Both the position numbers and the translations under genes were made by a program. DNA of 64,000 bases, from NCBI RefSeq assembly GCF_018596315.1, contig NZ_JAHEAG010000001.1:558001-622000 (forward strand), read 5' to 3'. Shown in pieces: positions 62,716 through 64,000 of this stretch. Every line of letters begins with the position of its first letter. The stretch's first letter is position 1. Below the pieces are notes generated by a model. That model saw only the letters and a program-made list of their open reading frames with translations. It was not told the DNA's origin and ran no database searches. The DNA comes from Bradyrhizobium sp. SRL28. GTDB taxonomy: Bacteria > Pseudomonadota > Alphaproteobacteria > Rhizobiales > Xanthobacteraceae.

Positions 62716-63188
62716 TGCCGCGTGCGCGACCCGGCCCGGTCTTCATCGCGGAGCTTCGATGCCCACGGCGGCTCCTCGACGTGCTCCTGCTTGACCTTCT
62801 CCCGCGTCCTGTCGGCGACGTCAGCGTCTGGAATCCGTTGCTGGCTGGTCAGGCGCAGGCGAACCATCATGGCCGTCATCGCCCTTCCCTCGCGATCGTG
62901 GAGGCTCTGCAGCTTCATCAGGCTGTTGAGGGCGTCCTCGTCGGTCGGATCGAGCAGCCCGGCCCGCACCTCCTGCAGGCACTGGCCAACCCAGCGGCTT
63001 TGGCAGATGTGGCGGCACAACTGCGCCAGCATCGGCCACGTCTCCGGGGGGAACCAGTCCGGGGGCATCCGATTGGTGAATTTGCGCCATTCGGTCCTTT
63101 CCTCCTCGGAAAGCTCCTCCAGCGGCTCAGGTTGTATCCCCGGAATGTCCGGTTTTACCTTTACGTCTTCAGGTTGTGGTTTTGTCAT
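62712..63188 (-). CDS. Terminase small subunit (P27-like)
   Basis: 158 residues from MTKPQPEDVKVKPDIPGIQP. The middle MPPDWFPPETWPMLAQLCRH, then ICQSRWVGQCLQEVRAGLL and MKLQSLHDREGRAMTAMMVR, matches small terminase subunits of the P27 type. It binds the packaging site, expected in the adjacent noncoding region. ATG 63188 is preferred; a GTG at 63245 would add 19 residues. Confidence 0.75.
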   Translation of the reverse strand: MTKPQPEDVKVKPDIPGIQPEPLEELSEEERTEWRKFTNRMPPDWFPPETWPMLAQLCRHICQSRWVGQCLQEVRAGLLDPTDEDALNSLMKLQSLHDREGRAMTAMMVRLRLTSQQRIPDADVADRTREKVKQEHVEEPPWASKLRDEDRAGSRTRQ

Positions 63189-63245
63189 CTGGTTGTGTCC
63201 GGTTCCATACCTATTTCTTGGACAGTAGGTTCCTTCTAAAAACAC

Positions 63246-63791
63246 CCTTCGGCGTAGAAGGATTTCCTTTTAAGGGAACTGCGCCGCCGCGCGGGAAAAT
63301 AGTACCGCAGGAATTAATTCCACCTCCCCCCCGCCCCCTATGCCATCTACCCCCACCGGGGGAGGTCGCCTGTGCGTTCAATGGGTTAGCTTGGCACTTT
63401 GGCACACCCAACCCAAACCAACGCACCACGGGGCTCGCTAGAGAGGTATCATTCAAGGGCATGCAACCCTTTGATCTATATAGCTTATTTCGTTCGAGTT
63501 CCACGCTCCACAGCACCCCATAACTCATTGATATGGTTGAGCTATTTGGCACATAACATAGGCCGAAACGGCCTAGTATATCCTTCTCTGGAACTGGAAC
63601 CCTATGAGGCCAATACAACCTGACCCTAAGGTCACATAAAGCTATACTCTCACACAAGTTGTGTTTTCAACACACAGGTAGAGTACATAGCAATATCAAT
63701 AGGTTACATGCATACAGAGGGGTACATCACCCACACCCACAACCCCACATCACACAACGCTATAGGTGTGCATATAGCCTAGCAATATCAG
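63246..63791. other. Noncoding region upstream of the terminase genes, candidate packaging site
   Basis: About 545 bases, more AT-rich than the genes, with short inverted repeats: TGTGTTTTCAACACA (63660-63674), GCTATAGGTGTGCATATAGC (63760-63779), and the operator palindrome at 63558. Two weak open frames (63399-63623 and 63211-63657) have no Shine-Dalgarno or coding look. A cos or pac site is often next to the small terminase gene, with an HNH gene beyond, as here. Confidence 0.5.
63558..63576. promoter_or_regulatory. Operator palindrome upstream of the packaging block
   Basis: ATAGGCCGAAACGGCCTAG (63558-63576), nearly identical to the copy at 46529. On the minus strand TATGTT could be a -10 but no good -35 exists; on the plus strand TAGTAT could be a -10. 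It lies 370 bases before the terminase small subunit start and may repress a divergent early promoter. Confidence 0.65.
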
Positions 63792-64000
63792 CTACTTGAC
63801 CCTGTTCCCATAGGTCGGATGCGCAGGATCTGTGGGCCAACCGTCCAGCCCTATGTCGGAGCGGAATCCCCGGTGTTCAGCAAACTTCTTACCGCTCTCG
63901 TGGCACTTTCGGCATAGTGACTGCAGCTCACCCAGCCAGAACCGATTCCAGTCTCCGCGATGGGGCTCGATATGGTCGGCGATGACGGCCTTCACGACGA
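63792..64000 (-). CDS. HNH endonuclease (partial, 5' part outside the window)
   Basis: The C-terminal 67 residues seen contain AVIADHIEPHRGDWNRFW, then LQSLCRKCHESGKKFAEHRG. D-H-I-x-P-H and L-C-x-x-C-H-x-x-K-x are the HNH motif. The frame stays open to the window edge; a GTG at 63995 would begin inside the motif region and is unlikely to be the real start. HNH proteins beside terminase genes assist DNA packaging in HK97-type phages. Confidence 0.8.
   Translation of the reverse strand, partial: VVKAVIADHIEPHRGDWNRFWLGELQSLCRKCHESGKKFAEHRGFRSDIGLDGWPTDPAHPTYGNRVK

Noticed and set aside
63211..63657. 148-residue minus-strand open frame before the terminase genes
   Set aside because: No Shine-Dalgarno, unlike codon usage, and it covers the operator palindrome and repeats; more likely noncoding.
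1..64000. Integrase, attachment site, insertion sequence or transposase
   Set aside because: No recombinase or transposase motifs, and no flanking direct repeats, could be found in any reading frame; Mu-like features are limited to the tail genes.

Overview
The window is part of the genome of a tailed double-stranded DNA phage (or an intact prophage read as one contig). It is GC-rich, tightly packed, and most neighbouring genes overlap by 1-4 bases. The virion genes combine an HK97-type head (terminase, portal, protease-capsid fusion) with a Mu-like contractile tail (sheath, tube, gp41-type chaperone, gp43-gp48-type baseplate proteins). Codon bias, Shine-Dalgarno usage and the style of the small proteins suggest an alphaproteobacterial host, possibly a Bradyrhizobium relative; this is inference. 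No integrase, polymerase or primase is visible, so genes for replication or lysogeny must lie outside the window.

Layout. Positions 1-11502 (+) hold about 30 small early-type genes, mostly unknown, including two YkgJ-like Cys-cluster proteins, a HigA-like HTH protein, a ParB-like domain protein and a GNAT-like protein. The block ends with a noncoding stretch carrying three Y-RNA-like RNAs and a gene for a Ro60/TROVE protein. Positions 11564-41349 (-) form one long late block. Read in transcription order it encodes the capsid fusion, portal, collagen-like protein, connectors, sheath, tube, frameshifted chaperone, two paralogous tape measures, baseplate, fibres, lysis genes and two secreted proteins. 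Positions 41492-51032 (+) hold a second accessory block: zinc-ribbon/HNH proteins, a small alarmone hydrolase, three exported proteins and a small HTH regulator. Positions 51019-63188 (-) hold the packaging block: terminases, small membrane proteins, a methyltransferase, a TPR-glycosyltransferase, and two very large head-associated proteins with overlapping alternative-frame genes. A noncoding region and a truncated HNH endonuclease close the window.

Regulation. A 19-base palindrome, ATAGGYC-N5-GRCCTAT, recurs in intergenic regions, usually fused to a sigma70-like promoter with a 17-base spacer. It sits before most + strand gene groups. A leaderless HTH gene at 50558 has a related 30-base palindrome covering its own promoter and is the best candidate for the controlling regulator.

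The most unusual content is: the Ro60/Y-RNA module, one RNA of which contains a circularly permuted tRNA fold; three intercistronic hairpins with compensatory changes; a RelA/SpoT-like domain at the end of a probable virion protein in a phage that also encodes an alarmone hydrolase; two alternative-frame genes inside the large head proteins; and tandem tape measures ending in different peptidoglycan hydrolases.
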